Origin: an uncultured Flavobacteriales bacterium
Lineage (GTDB): Bacteria; Bacteroidota; Bacteroidia; Flavobacteriales_D; Parvicellaceae
DNA length: 37,225 nucleotides
Assembly (NCBI GenBank): GCA_905480225.1
Contig: CAJQPO010000034.1
Span: forward strand, 1 to 37,225
Direction: 5' to 3'
The notes under the pieces were generated by a model. It was not told the DNA's origin. It did not search any database and worked only from the letters and a program-made list of their open reading frames with translations. Below are positions 1-8,844 of this stretch, in pieces (position 1 is the first letter of the stretch; each line of letters starts with the position of its first letter). Made by a program: the position numbers and the translations under genes.

Positions 1-2
1 GT

Positions 3-164
3 GAAGGTAACAGTCACATTAGAATCTATTCTGTAACCGGTCAGATTGTTCGAGAGTTGAAATTCAACAGTACGAAGATGATCGATATGACAGGTGTTGA
101 TAAGGGTGTTTATATTGTAAGAGATATGGAAACCGGGGATATGATGGAAATCGTATTGATATAA
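3..164 (+). CDS. C-terminal end of a T9SS-targeted secreted protein (type A sorting domain), partial
   Basis: An open frame enters from the left edge and ends at TAA 162-164, giving 53 residues. The tail has the shape of the type A sorting domain of type IX secretion cargo: a strand ending SVTGQIV, a stretch with L and D/N positions, the motif KGVYIV, a polar turn, and a final hydrophobic strand (MEIVLI) at the stop. In this family the tail directs the protein through the outer membrane and is then removed by the sortase-like PorU. The cargo itself lies outside the window, so its function cannot be told. Confidence 0.82.
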   Translation, partial: EGNSHIRIYSVTGQIVRELKFNSTKMIDMTGVDKGVYIVRDMETGDMMEIVLI

Positions 165-319
165 AGAAGTTTTAAAGTAAATCATAATGGACAGGCTGGA
201 TTGCTTCTCTTTACAAAAGAGCAAGTAGTTCAGCCTTTGTGATTTCATAGTTTATTAAAACGGCAAGAATTATTCGTGTTTCCAACCGCATTTAAAGAAA
301 ATCTAAAACAACTATTCAT

Positions 320-327
320 TACATTTG
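320..327 (+). promoter_or_regulatory. Putative -7 box (TAnnTTTG) for the DAHP synthase gene
   Basis: TACATTTG matches the Bacteroidota -7 consensus TAnnTTTG and would start a transcript about 20 bases before the ATG at 353. No TTG is found 19 bases upstream, so the -33 element is missing or degenerate. The call rests on the box and its position only. Confidence 0.4.
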
Positions 328-352
328 TTATGTAAAGAAATGCAGTTTCCTT

Positions 353-1426
353 ATGGATATTGATCCAATCAAAAATTGGCTTCCAAATGCTCGGAAACCG
401 ATTATTATTTCTGGTCCTTGTAGCGCGGAATCCCGCGATCAGGTAATTCAAACTTGCTCAAAACTTTCGGAATCAGGAAAAGTAAGTATTTTGCGAGCTG
501 GCATATGGAAGCCAAGAACACGACCGAACTCCTTCGAAGGCGTTGGCTCTATTGGATTACCATGGATTAAGGAAGCAGCCGAACTCACTGGATTACCTTG
601 CATTGTAGAGGTTGCTAATGCACAACATGTGAAAGCGGCTTTAAATGCCGGTATTGATATGTTTTGGATTGGTGCTAGAACAACAGTAAATCCATTTTCA
701 GTTCAAGAGATTGCTGATTCACTGGTAGGTAAAGACATACCTGTTTTTGTGAAAAACCCTATTAATCCTGATTTGCAACTGTGGATCGGAGCATTAGAAA
801 GACTGAATAATGCGGGTGTAAAAAAGCTTGGCGCCATACACCGTGGTTTTTCAACATTTGAAAAAACACTTTATCGAAACGTTCCTAAATGGGATTTTCC
901 AATTGAACTTAAGCGTCAGTTCCCTAATTTACCAATACTTTCCGACCCAAGTCATATCGGCGGTAAAAAAGAACTGATTTCCATGTTGTCTCAAAAAGCA
1001 TTGGACCTAGACATGGATGGATTAATGATTGAGAGTCACATCGACCCAAGCAAAGCGCTTAGTGATGCAGAGCAACAAATAACTCCAGTTGATTTAGCAG
1101 ACTTGTTCAAGCATTTGATAGTCCGAAGAAAAGAAGTTAACGATGACGCGCTCAGTTCGATGCTTGATAAGTTGCGCAAAGAAATTGACTTAATTGATAC
1201 TGATATTTTAGAGAAATTGGCTGCGCGATTTAAAATCATCGAAGATATTGGTGAAGAAAAAAGATTGAAAGGGGTTACGATATTACAAGTGGATCGGTGG
1301 AATGAAATAATTGCAACAAGAACAGAGCTTGCAAATAAATTGGATTTAAGTGAAGAATTTGTAAGCCGTTTGTTACAAATTATACACAAAGAGTCTATCA
1401 ATCATCAAATTAAAATAATGAATTAA
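353..1426 (+). CDS. aroF: Bifunctional 3-deoxy-7-phosphoheptulonate synthase / chorismate mutase type II
   Basis: A cytosolic enzyme of aromatic amino acid synthesis. The N-terminal domain (about residues 1-262) condenses phosphoenolpyruvate and erythrose 4-phosphate to DAHP; the C-terminal domain (about 266-350) converts chorismate to prephenate. Visible DAHP synthase motifs are ISGPCSAES (19-27), KPRTRPNSFEG (53-63), FWIGART (104-110), HRGFST (163-168) and DPSHIGGKK (198-206). The C-terminal part has the all-helical AroQ pattern, with LRKEIDLID (274-282) and arginines 292 and 315. The 357-residue length fits the fused form common in Bacteroidota, where the mutase domain can give feedback control by aromatic products. 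The start at 353 puts the first motif at the usual distance. Neighbours are unrelated, so it appears to be a single-gene unit. The symbol is used loosely for this fusion. Confidence 0.95.
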   Translation: MDIDPIKNWLPNARKPIIISGPCSAESRDQVIQTCSKLSESGKVSILRAGIWKPRTRPNSFEGVGSIGLPWIKEAAELTGLPCIVEVANAQHVKAALNAGIDMFWIGARTTVNPFSVQEIADSLVGKDIPVFVKNPINPDLQLWIGALERLNNAGVKKLGAIHRGFSTFEKTLYRNVPKWDFPIELKRQFPNLPILSDPSHIGGKKELISMLSQKALDLDMDGLMIESHIDPSKALSDAEQQITPVDLADLFKHLIVRRKEVNDDALSSMLDKLRKEIDLIDTDILEKLAARFKIIEDIGEEKRLKGVTILQVDRWNEIIATRTELANKLDLSEEFVSRLLQIIHKESINHQIKIMN

Positions 1427-1446
1427 TTCATTACATCAGTAATAAT

Positions 1447-2523
1447 TTAAGCCATTAGTTTGGCAATGTTTTGCGTTCTTGAGTTGTGTTCCAAAATAAT
1501 TTTTACCAGTACGGTAATTGGTATAGATAGTATCAATCCTGGAACACCCCAGATGAATCCCCATAGCATCAACATAATCAAAACGGTTACGGTATTTATT
1601 GAGAATGTCTTACCCATCATTATGGGTTCAAGTATTCCGCCAAATAAAACTTGTACCGAAGTAATAATGATGAAGAATAAAGCCAATGTTCCCGTACTTT
1701 CAATTTCTGCTAAAGAAAAAATACCTAGGCACAAGGTCGATATTACGGAACCAACCATCTGAACAAAATTAATAGCAAAGGCAAATAATCCCCAAAATAT
1801 CGGAAAGCTCACATCAAAAGCGACACATGCCAATCCGAATCCAACTCCAGTCAGAGCGCTCAAAATAAACTTAACTTGAATAAATTTGACAATGCTCTTT
1901 TCTATCTTAAGCATCGTTTTAATTGCGGTACTCCTTCTCCGAGCAACTGTAGAATTCATGATGCTTTGTAAGTCTAAAGAGCCAGCTAAAAGTAGCATTA
2001 GAAAGAAAAACAACATTAACAACTGCGTGATAAATTTCTGGAGAAACTGAATAGTGTTGCCAAAATAACTTAATAGGTTCGAGCTGCCATCCTCTCCTTG
2101 TAAAAAATCATGAATGCTGTCATCACCTATTTCAGTACTTATTCCCAAGAATTGTTCTATCGGTCTAATCACATCCAGGAGTTTATCTTCCATTTTAATT
2201 AACAACTCTGAAGTGTTAGAATTCATGATTTCCTGACTTGATAATTGAACCAGTTCACTACTTATTTTGAAAAAACAAAAGATAATAAGCATTACAGACA
2301 ACAACGAAATAATTTTAGGTATCTTCTTTTTCTTCATCCAACGCATAAATGGAGTAAATAAAATGGATAGAAAGAGTGCACTTGCTAAAGGGATAAATAT
2401 GAAAGCCAGTAATTTTAACAGATAGAAAATAAGTGGAATGATCATTAATATGAGGATGTTTTTTATCGTCTTAACATCTCTTACCCGGTTTCTTAGGTTT
2501 TTTTGAATGTGCTCGTTTTCCAT
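1447..2523 (-). CDS. AI-2E family transporter (PerM/TqsA-like permease)
   Basis: A 358-residue integral inner-membrane protein. Two or three hydrophobic helices lie in the first 90 residues (about 22-57 and 68-86), followed by a polar stretch (87-155) and a block of five or so helices from about 157 to the C-terminus. This two-part layout with a central soluble segment, and the glycine- and proline-rich final helices (WGVPGLILSIPI near 325-336), are those of the AI-2E/PerM family, whose members export small molecules or ions; the substrate cannot be read from sequence. The N-terminus is strongly basic, as expected for a cytoplasmic start. It lies 101 bases downstream of the LETM1-motif gene on the same strand and meets the aromatic synthase gene tail to tail at a 20-base gap. 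Confidence 0.88.
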   Translation of the reverse strand: MENEHIQKNLRNRVRDVKTIKNILILMIIPLIFYLLKLLAFIFIPLASALFLSILFTPFMRWMKKKKIPKIISLLSVMLIIFCFFKISSELVQLSSQEIMNSNTSELLIKMEDKLLDVIRPIEQFLGISTEIGDDSIHDFLQGEDGSSNLLSYFGNTIQFLQKFITQLLMLFFFLMLLLAGSLDLQSIMNSTVARRRSTAIKTMLKIEKSIVKFIQVKFILSALTGVGFGLACVAFDVSFPIFWGLFAFAINFVQMVGSVISTLCLGIFSLAEIESTGTLALFFIIITSVQVLFGGILEPIMMGKTFSINTVTVLIMLMLWGFIWGVPGLILSIPITVLVKIILEHNSRTQNIAKLMA

Positions 2524-2624
2524 CGGTAAAAATCTACAGCGAAAAAGGTACGGATTGTTTCAGTTAATAAAGTCAATAGACGGATGAATCTCACTCATTA
2601 ATACTAAAGGATTGAAATTTGAGG

Positions 2625-3056
2625 TTATTCAACCCCCTCATCTAGAGAATTTGATTCATTCGATTCCACCTCATTTTTTTTCTCAGAATCGCTAAATGCA
2701 GTAGGAAGCAGATTAATCCCCTTTTTTTCGGCCATTTTAATTAAAAATGGAAGAAGTAGGGAAGATCCTGGTATCAAGACAAAAGGTACACCTAAACCAA
2801 CCGCTTTAAAAATATCTACAACCTGACTTTTCAGCTCTTTTTCTTCCTCTTTTGAAATGTTCCCTTCTTTCAGGTATTTAACCATTATTTTGGAAGCATC
2901 TTGGGTTTCTCTTGCCTCTTGTCCTATATTTTCAAAAAGTAATTGAATTGCTTTAAGGCTCTTTTCTTTATTAGATTGTAGTTTTCTGACAAATTCTTTG
3001 CTCCCTTTGTTCTCCAGGTGCTTTAATTCTTCTGATAACCACTTTTTCTTTGGCAT
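2625..3056 (-). CDS. Small protein with a LETM1-like motif
   Basis: A 143-residue soluble-looking protein. Residues 1-85 are charged and helical (K/E-rich, possible coiled coil). Residues 86-121 carry the hydrophobic segment GVPFVLIPGSSLLLPFLIKM followed by INLLPTAF, which resembles the conserved core of LETM1 proteins, mitochondrial membrane proteins linked to K+/H+ exchange and ribosome binding, and of the larger LETM1-related proteins of Bacteroidota. The last 20 residues are acidic and Ser/Glu-rich. Only the core is present, so a membrane-associated role is inferred and no activity is assigned. It sits between the SulP gene (63 bases upstream) and the AI-2E permease gene, all on the minus strand, so an ion-transport context is plausible. 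Confidence 0.6.
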   Translation of the reverse strand: MPKKKWLSEELKHLENKGSKEFVRKLQSNKEKSLKAIQLLFENIGQEARETQDASKIMVKYLKEGNISKEEEKELKSQVVDIFKAVGLGVPFVLIPGSSLLLPFLIKMAEKKGINLLPTAFSDSEKKNEVESNESNSLDEGVE

Positions 3057-3119
3057 ATGATTGAAATGTTGATTCTAAAATAACTTATAAATTAATTGAA
3101 AGAAAAAATACATGTTGAT

Positions 3120-4786
3120 TTATTCCATTATGCCAGCTGTGTCTGAAACAACGTGATATCGAGGGTCATCAATGTTGGCTTGAATAATCTCTTCAAATTT
3201 GATGTTTCGTTTAATCAATAATTTCGTGCAATCAGCACTTAAATGTTTTAAAGTGACAGTTTTACCAGCATCTTCGTATTTATTTACAATACCTCGAAGT
3301 GCCTCTATCCCAGAATGGTCAGAAACTTTTGATTCCATAAAATCTATTTCAATACGGTCAGGATCATTTACGACATCAAATTTTTGATTAAAAGCATGAA
3401 TAGAACCGAAGAAAAGAGGACCCCAGATTTCATATATCTTCACTCCTTTTTCATTGATGTGTTTACGCGCTCTAATGCGTTTTGCATTTTCCCATGAAAA
3501 GACCAGTGCAGATACAATAACGCCGGCAATTACCGCAATTGCCAGGTCGAACATTACGGTCAATCCAGAAACTAGGATTAAAACGAAGGCATCTGAAAAT
3601 GGAATTTTATTTAGAATACGGAAGCTGGACCAAGCGAATGTGCCAATCACAACCATGAACATTACTCCTATCAATGCAGCAATTGGAATTTGTTCAATGA
3701 GTTCGCTTCCAAACAGAATAAAGCAGAGTAGTGCAAGGGCCGCTATAATTCCGGAGAGCCTTCCGCGTCCTCCAGCATTTACATTTATAATACTTTGCCC
3801 GATCATCGCGCATCCACCCATTCCTCCAAAAAGCCCATTTGCCATATTAGCTGCTCCTTGTGCGATACATTCCTTGTTTCCACTGCCTCTTGTGTCGGTG
3901 ATTTCATCGATAAGGTTAAGCGTCATCAGGGACTCTATCAATCCAACTGCAGCTAGTAAAACAGCTGTTGGTAAAATGTGTTTCATGGCTTCCCAATTCA
4001 AAGAAGGAAAAACATCAAGTAGTTGAATTTGTAAAGTGGGTAATCCTCCTGCTATTCCGGCATCTGGGTTTTGGGCTCCTTCTCTCACAAATGAGCCAAC
4101 TGTGCTGACGTCCATCCCACTAAAAATGACAATACCTGCAACAACAATAATTGCGGTTAAAGCAGCAGGTATTTTTTTAGTTAGTTTAGGTAATCCATAC
4201 ATAATCCCCATAGTAAGTGCTACTAAACCAGCCATGATTAACAAGGCGTTTCCACTGATGAATTGTTTCATAAATGTGCCGTTTTCCATGAGGATTTTTT
4301 GTCCCACATTATCTAGAGCAAATTCTTTAAACATTCCTAATTGTGATAAAAAGATGACGATGGCTAAACCATTAACAAATCCCATCATTACGGAATGGGG
4401 TATCAGGCGTACAAATTTGCCGACCTTGGCTATGCCCGCAGTGATTTGAATTGCGCCAACAATTAGTAACGTAATAAACAACCATTGCAACCCCAGGTTT
4501 TGAATTGGTTCCGCGAGCCCTTGCCCATACATATTACCGTGCTGAATCAAACCAACCATCACAATGGCCATTGCACCCGTTGCACCACTGATCATTCCGG
4601 GTCTACCCCCAAAAATAGAGGTGATTATTCCCATAATAAAGGCACCATATAAACCAACAAGAGGGTCAACTCCGGCAACGAATGCAAAGGCAACGGCTTC
4701 TGGAACTAAAGCAAGAGAAACAGTTAAACCGGATAGTACATCTTTTTAATGGACTTGGATTGCTTTCGAAATAAATTTACCATCAT
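3120..4786 (-). CDS. SulP family inorganic anion transporter, frameshifted near its 5' end
   Basis: A membrane permease of the SulP (SLC26-like) family, moving sulfate, bicarbonate or similar anions, with about 10 or more helices followed by a C-terminal STAS domain. The STAS part covers about the last 115 residues and shows SDHSGIEALRGI near its regulatory helix. The uninterrupted frame with an ATG runs only from 4634 to 3120 (504 residues). Upstream of that ATG the same frame still reads conserved family sequence (DVLSGLTVSLALVPEAVAFA and on), but a TAA lies two codons before it and there is no start codon. The proper N-terminus (MMVNLFRKQSKSIK) is in another frame from ATG 4786; adding one A to the A5 run at 4743-4747 joins the two into about 555 residues. 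The gene is thus broken by a one-base deletion or a sequencing error. Confidence 0.88.
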
Positions 4787-4922
4787 GGGTTCTTTCAGCC
4801 GGTGAAGGTAACTTTATCAGAGAAAATAATGAAAAAAATGTCTGTTCTTTCGCAAAATATCAGTGTGAACGTCATCATTATGGTCGAATATAGCTTTCAG
4901 CAACAAAGCCCAAGTAGAAATG

Positions 4923-5480
4923 TTATGGTTTGCAACGATAGATGAAGGCTGGAGGCATATTGATGGGTGTAAAATCTAGCGTAACTTTCGAAAATTTCTG
5001 CTTTAATAATTTATGTGCATTAAGGCTATATTGAAATTGGACATAAACACCGTCTTTATTTAAAATTGAGATACATGCATCTAATATGTTGTTTTTAACT
5101 TCACTTGGAAACACGGCATAAGGCAAAGATGAAACGATGGCGTCCGCACATTGGATTCCGTTCGCACTTAATTTTTGGTTGATTAATTCAGCTGATTCAT
5201 TGAAAAAGACGACCCGATCGTCTTTTATATCTTTGGATAATAGTTCAAAAAATAGCTCATTAGTTTCAAATACAAAAAGCTTACAAGAGGACTTCATGCG
5301 CTTGATAATTTCTTTGGTGAATACACCATTTCCGGCTCCTAATTCAACGATGACATCTGCGCTGTGAAAACTAATTGGAGACATCATTCGATTTCTTAAA
5401 AACTTAGAGCTTGGTGCAATGGCCCCAATTTCTTTTTTGTTTCCAAAGTATTGTTTAATAAACTGATTTGACTTTGCCAT
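4923..5480 (-). CDS. Class I SAM-dependent methyltransferase, PmtA/KsgA-like
   Basis: A 185-residue protein with a Rossmann methyltransferase fold. Motif I, VELGAGNGVF, is at 44-53, an acidic residue of the next strand follows in FVFETNE, and the motif IV region reads SSLPYAVFP near 116-124. The N-terminal IGAIAPSSKFLRNRM (18-32) is the pattern seen in bacterial phospholipid N-methyltransferases of the PmtA type and relatives of the rRNA dimethylase KsgA. That family methylates phosphatidylethanolamine at the membrane; here the substrate is inferred only. It reads on the same strand as the SulP gene, 136 bases upstream of it, with nothing recognisable in the gap. Confidence 0.75.
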   Translation of the reverse strand: MAKSNQFIKQYFGNKKEIGAIAPSSKFLRNRMMSPISFHSADVIVELGAGNGVFTKEIIKRMKSSCKLFVFETNELFFELLSKDIKDDRVVFFNESAELINQKLSANGIQCADAIVSSLPYAVFPSEVKNNILDACISILNKDGVYVQFQYSLNAHKLLKQKFSKVTLDFTPINMPPAFIYRCKP

Positions 5481-5614
5481 TAGTGTAAAGATAGCTTTCC
5501 CAATAAAATGAGTTTGAGCCCTTTTCTTAAAATATTAACAATCAAGAATTAATAGGCATTATCTAATCTTACTTTATAATCTGCGCTTTTTATATCAAGT
5601 TATCTGTAATGAGG

Positions 5615-5644
5615 TTATTAAACGTTTTGGATTTTGTAGTTTTG
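5615..5644 (+). promoter_or_regulatory. Putative Bacteroidota promoter for the TPR/PD40 gene
   Basis: TAGTTTTG at 5637-5644 fits the -7 consensus TAnnTTTG exactly. Nineteen bases upstream is TTA (5615-5617), two of three matches to the -33 TTG. A start a few bases beyond 5644 would leave a leader of about 20 bases before the ATG at 5667. Confidence 0.5.
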
Positions 5645-5666
5645 CTCACGCATTTTTATAATTGAC

Positions 5667-7205
5667 ATGAAAAACACATTATTGCTTTTATTTACGTTTC
5701 TAACAACTCTAGGCATAGCCCAAGATAGAAAGGAAGCTTTTTCACTTTTCGAACTGGGAAACTATGAAGCTGCGTTAGAAGAGCTGTTAGAACTTCATGA
5801 TGGAGATTCGGATAATTTTATTTATGCCTATATGATAGGTGTTTGCTATTTAAATACGAACATCGACAAATCGCTAGCGGTAGACTATTTTAAACAAGCA
5901 CTTAAAAACCCCAAAGGTAACGAGAACACAACTTATTTGCTAGGTCGAGCATACCATTTTGCCTATCAATTTGATGAAGCTATTCGGGCATTTCGTAAGT
6001 TTAAGGAAGTAGCGAAGAGTACTAATCCCAATTTGCTAACTATAGACAAGCAAATAGAATATTGTGATAATGCCAAAGAACTTCTCAAGTTTCCTGTTAA
6101 TGTTTCTTTTGAAAATTTAGGAAAAAATATTAATTCTGTTTATTCGGATTACTATCCCTTTATTCCTTCAGATGAGTCGTTTTTAATCTTCAATTCTTGT
6201 CGAGATGAAGAAAGCGCACAAATGCCTAATGGGCGTTACCTCTCGAATATATATATGGCAGGGGTTGAATCAGGAGAGTTTGAAATGGCGAAATTAATTA
6301 ATGCAACGATTAATAGTAAAGAAGACATTGAAGAGGTAGTTGGGTTGAACTCTAGTGGTGACCGAGCCATTATATACAAAGAAGTTTATCCCAAAGGGTC
6401 AGACCTTTATGCGTGCAAAATTATCGAAAAACGAGTGGAGTCATTAATTAAACTCCCCAAAACCATTAATTCAAAATACATTGAAATAGCCGCTTCATTA
6501 AGTTCAGATGGGTCTAGAATGTATTTTGCGAGTGATCGACCAGGAGGATACGGTGGTGTTGATTTGTATATGTGCCAACAACTTCCAAATGGAACTTGGA
6601 GCCAGGCTCAAAACCTTGGACCGACGATCAATACGATTGAAGATGAAGATTTTCCAAATATATCGCCCGACGGTAAGGTTTTGTACTTTTCAAGTAAGGG
6701 GCATACCAGTATGGGTGGTTATGATATTTTTAAAGCAACCTGGAATCATTCGAAAAGAAAATTTGGTGCTGTTAGAAATATCGGTTATCCTATCAACACA
6801 CCCGAAGACAACATGAATTTCCGAGTATCAGCAACAGGCCGATATGGCTACATTTCTGCATTGAGAAAAGAGGGCATGGGCGATTTAGATATTTATCGTG
6901 TTACATTTAGAGAAATTGAGCCAGAGTATACTGTGATTACTGGTAGAATTAGATCGACTGAAAATGGTGCGAAAATTGAAAATGCACTGATATCAGTAAT
7001 TGACGAAGAAACAGGAGACATCTATGGGGATTACATTCCGAATTTAGAAACCATGAGATACGTTATTATTTTGCCTCCTGGCAAATTCGAAATCTTTGTT
7101 GAGTCTGATGGTTACGAAGAAATTTATCAAAACATAGAAGTGCTAGATAAAAGCTCTTTTCAGTCTCATATTGAGCTCGATTTTAGTGTTGAACAATCAA
7201 AGTAG
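5667..7205 (+). CDS. Exported TPR / PD40 beta-propeller / carboxypeptidase-regulatory-like protein (PorE-like without OmpA domain)
   Basis: A 512-residue exported protein. Residues 1-18 form a signal peptide (MKNTLLLLFT, cleavage near IAQ). TPR-like helices occupy about 22-140. PD40 propeller blades follow, clear at YFASDRPGGYGGVDLY (286-301), LYFSSKGHTSMGGYDIF (339-355) and YGYISALRKEGMGDLDIY (393-410). Residues 424-500 look like a carboxypeptidase D regulatory-like beta sandwich (VITGRI, then ENALISVIDEETGD). This order matches PorE, a T9SS component that ends in an OmpA peptidoglycan-binding domain, but here the protein stops after the sandwich. A role in the envelope, possibly as a scaffold, is inferred; it may be a paralog rather than PorE. 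The rhomboid gene follows after 5 bases. Confidence 0.8.
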   Translation: MKNTLLLLFTFLTTLGIAQDRKEAFSLFELGNYEAALEELLELHDGDSDNFIYAYMIGVCYLNTNIDKSLAVDYFKQALKNPKGNENTTYLLGRAYHFAYQFDEAIRAFRKFKEVAKSTNPNLLTIDKQIEYCDNAKELLKFPVNVSFENLGKNINSVYSDYYPFIPSDESFLIFNSCRDEESAQMPNGRYLSNIYMAGVESGEFEMAKLINATINSKEDIEEVVGLNSSGDRAIIYKEVYPKGSDLYACKIIEKRVESLIKLPKTINSKYIEIAASLSSDGSRMYFASDRPGGYGGVDLYMCQQLPNGTWSQAQNLGPTINTIEDEDFPNISPDGKVLYFSSKGHTSMGGYDIFKATWNHSKRKFGAVRNIGYPINTPEDNMNFRVSATGRYGYISALRKEGMGDLDIYRVTFREIEPEYTVITGRIRSTENGAKIENALISVIDEETGDIYGDYIPNLETMRYVIILPPGKFEIFVESDGYEEIYQNIEVLDKSSFQSHIELDFSVEQSK

Positions 7206-7210
7206 TGGTC

Positions 7211-7861
7211 ATGATTCCGCTGACATATGTTATTATTGGAATAACAGTTGCCGTTTCCATTTGGTGTTTCAATAATCGAGAACTCAAATATCGGTTAACC
7301 TTTTCTCCATACAGTGCTAGGCACCAAAATAAATGGTTTAATACGATAACCCATGCTTTCGTTCATGCGGATTACATTCATTTATTTTTTAATATGTTCG
7401 TCTTGTATTCGTTTGGCTATCAAAATAGTTCCTACGGTGCTTTTGGTTTGGAGGCTGACTATGTGAATTTTTTTGGCGGTTTTGGTCAATTATGGTATGG
7501 CTTATTGTATTTTGGAGGTATACTTTTCGCAACAATTCCAGCCTTTTATAAACACGCTGATAATTCCAACTATCTAGCAGTTGGCGCTTCTGGGGCAGTA
7601 TCTGCTGTTTTATTTGCCTCTATTATCTTGAACCCGTTTAACAGTATTCAATTTATATTTTTACCTGGTGTTCCAATCTACTCGATCGTATTTGGTGCTC
7701 TGTACTTGATTTACGAAGTTTACATGAGCAAAAAGGCCAAAGATAACATTGCGCATGATGCACATTTTTCAGGAGCAATTTTTGGTGTTTTATTTACAAT
7801 TGCTATTCGACCAGAAACGTTCACAGAACTAATTACGCAGATTGCACAACAATTTAATTAA
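7211..7861 (+). CDS. Rhomboid family intramembrane serine protease
   Basis: A 216-residue inner-membrane protease with about six helices that cleaves other membrane proteins within the bilayer. The catalytic serine is in GASGAVSA (Ser127), the partner histidine is in HDAHFSGAIFG (His185), and the conserved HADYIHLFFNMF segment lies in helix 2 (near residues 52-63). The ATG at 7211 gives MIPLTYVIIG and is preferred; a GTG at 7205 overlapping the upstream stop would add two residues. It is almost certainly co-transcribed with the TPR/PD40 gene. Substrates are unknown. Confidence 0.92.
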   Translation: MIPLTYVIIGITVAVSIWCFNNRELKYRLTFSPYSARHQNKWFNTITHAFVHADYIHLFFNMFVLYSFGYQNSSYGAFGLEADYVNFFGGFGQLWYGLLYFGGILFATIPAFYKHADNSNYLAVGASGAVSAVLFASIILNPFNSIQFIFLPGVPIYSIVFGALYLIYEVYMSKKAKDNIAHDAHFSGAIFGVLFTIAIRPETFTELITQIAQQFN

Positions 7862-7950
7862 TCCATCGATTTCTTTTATAATTAATGTGAAAGTCAAGTT
7901 GTCTTCATGCTATTTGCTCTATCTTTAATTTATATCAAAATGTTCAATAA

Positions 7951-8844
7951 ATGGCATGTATTTGCTTAAATGGAGAGTTTTTAGATGCGAGTATTCCGTA
8001 CCTGGATTCGACCAATAGATCGTTCAGGTTTGGAGATGGTCTATTCGAGTCCATACGTTTGGTTAATGGAAAGGCTTTTAATCTCGAAAATCATTACAAA
8101 AGAATTGTTGAAGGTCTTAAAGTGCTCAAGATTCAAATGCCCTTGTCTCTTACTTTAGATAAATTAAATGAACTAATTGAAATGCTTGTTGAAAGTAATG
8201 GCATTTCACTAGGAGGGAAAATACGTTTGTCTATATACAGAAGTGGTGCTGGAACCTATATGCCTTCTCTAATGATGGGGCATTATTTAATTGAAGCAGA
8301 AGAAATGGCGTCGAATTATTTTAAGCTAAACGAAACAGGGCTTAATGTAGACATCTACGACGACGTTAAAAAGCCGATTAACGCTTTAGCTCCATACAAA
8401 ACCGCTAATGCCTTGTTTTATATAATGGCGGGTGTAAATGCTCGAGAAAACGGGCTGGATGATGCGTTGATAGTGAATGATAATCATGCAATCATAGAAG
8501 CTACAGCATCAAATATATTTATTGTAAGTAACGGTGTTCTGTACACACCGGCAATTGAAGATGGTTGCGTTGGGGGGACATTTAGAATGCATTTGATTAA
8601 TTTAGCAATATCTCAGAACATCAAAGTATATGAGTGTTCGCTGGCGCCTCAAAATTTATTTGCAGCGGAAGAAATTTTTCTAACGAATGCCATCCAGGGA
8701 ATTCAATGGGTATCGAGTTACAAAACAAAGAGGTACTATTGTGATATTGCTAAAAAATTAGTGGACATGGTAAACGCTAGAATTGATATTGAACGAGAAG
8801 ATCAGGATGAAATTAATTCAATTCAGGATTTTCAGGAAAGTTAG
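7951..8844 (+). CDS. PLP-dependent class IV aminotransferase
   Basis: A 297-residue fold-type IV PLP enzyme. The N-terminal block has the family pattern (RSFRFGDGLFESIR, 23-36), the PLP lysine is Lys150 in APYKTANALFY, and EATASNIFIV (183-192) forms the cofactor-binding region. This family includes branched-chain aminotransferase, D-amino acid aminotransferase and 4-amino-4-deoxychorismate lyase (PabC). A separate, clear branched-chain aminotransferase is at 19545-20612, so a PabC or D-amino acid role is more likely, but the sequence does not settle it. Its last 32 bases overlap the 3' end of the convergent YqgE gene. Confidence 0.88.
   Translation: MACICLNGEFLDASIPYLDSTNRSFRFGDGLFESIRLVNGKAFNLENHYKRIVEGLKVLKIQMPLSLTLDKLNELIEMLVESNGISLGGKIRLSIYRSGAGTYMPSLMMGHYLIEAEEMASNYFKLNETGLNVDIYDDVKKPINALAPYKTANALFYIMAGVNARENGLDDALIVNDNHAIIEATASNIFIVSNGVLYTPAIEDGCVGGTFRMHLINLAISQNIKVYECSLAPQNLFAAEEIFLTNAIQGIQWVSSYKTKRYYCDIAKKLVDMVNARIDIEREDQDEINSIQDFQES

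Noticed and set aside
3454-4449. Long plus-strand frames opposite the SulP gene
   Set aside because: They mirror the hydrophobic transporter on the other strand, have no family features, and the minus frame is a clear SulP protein.
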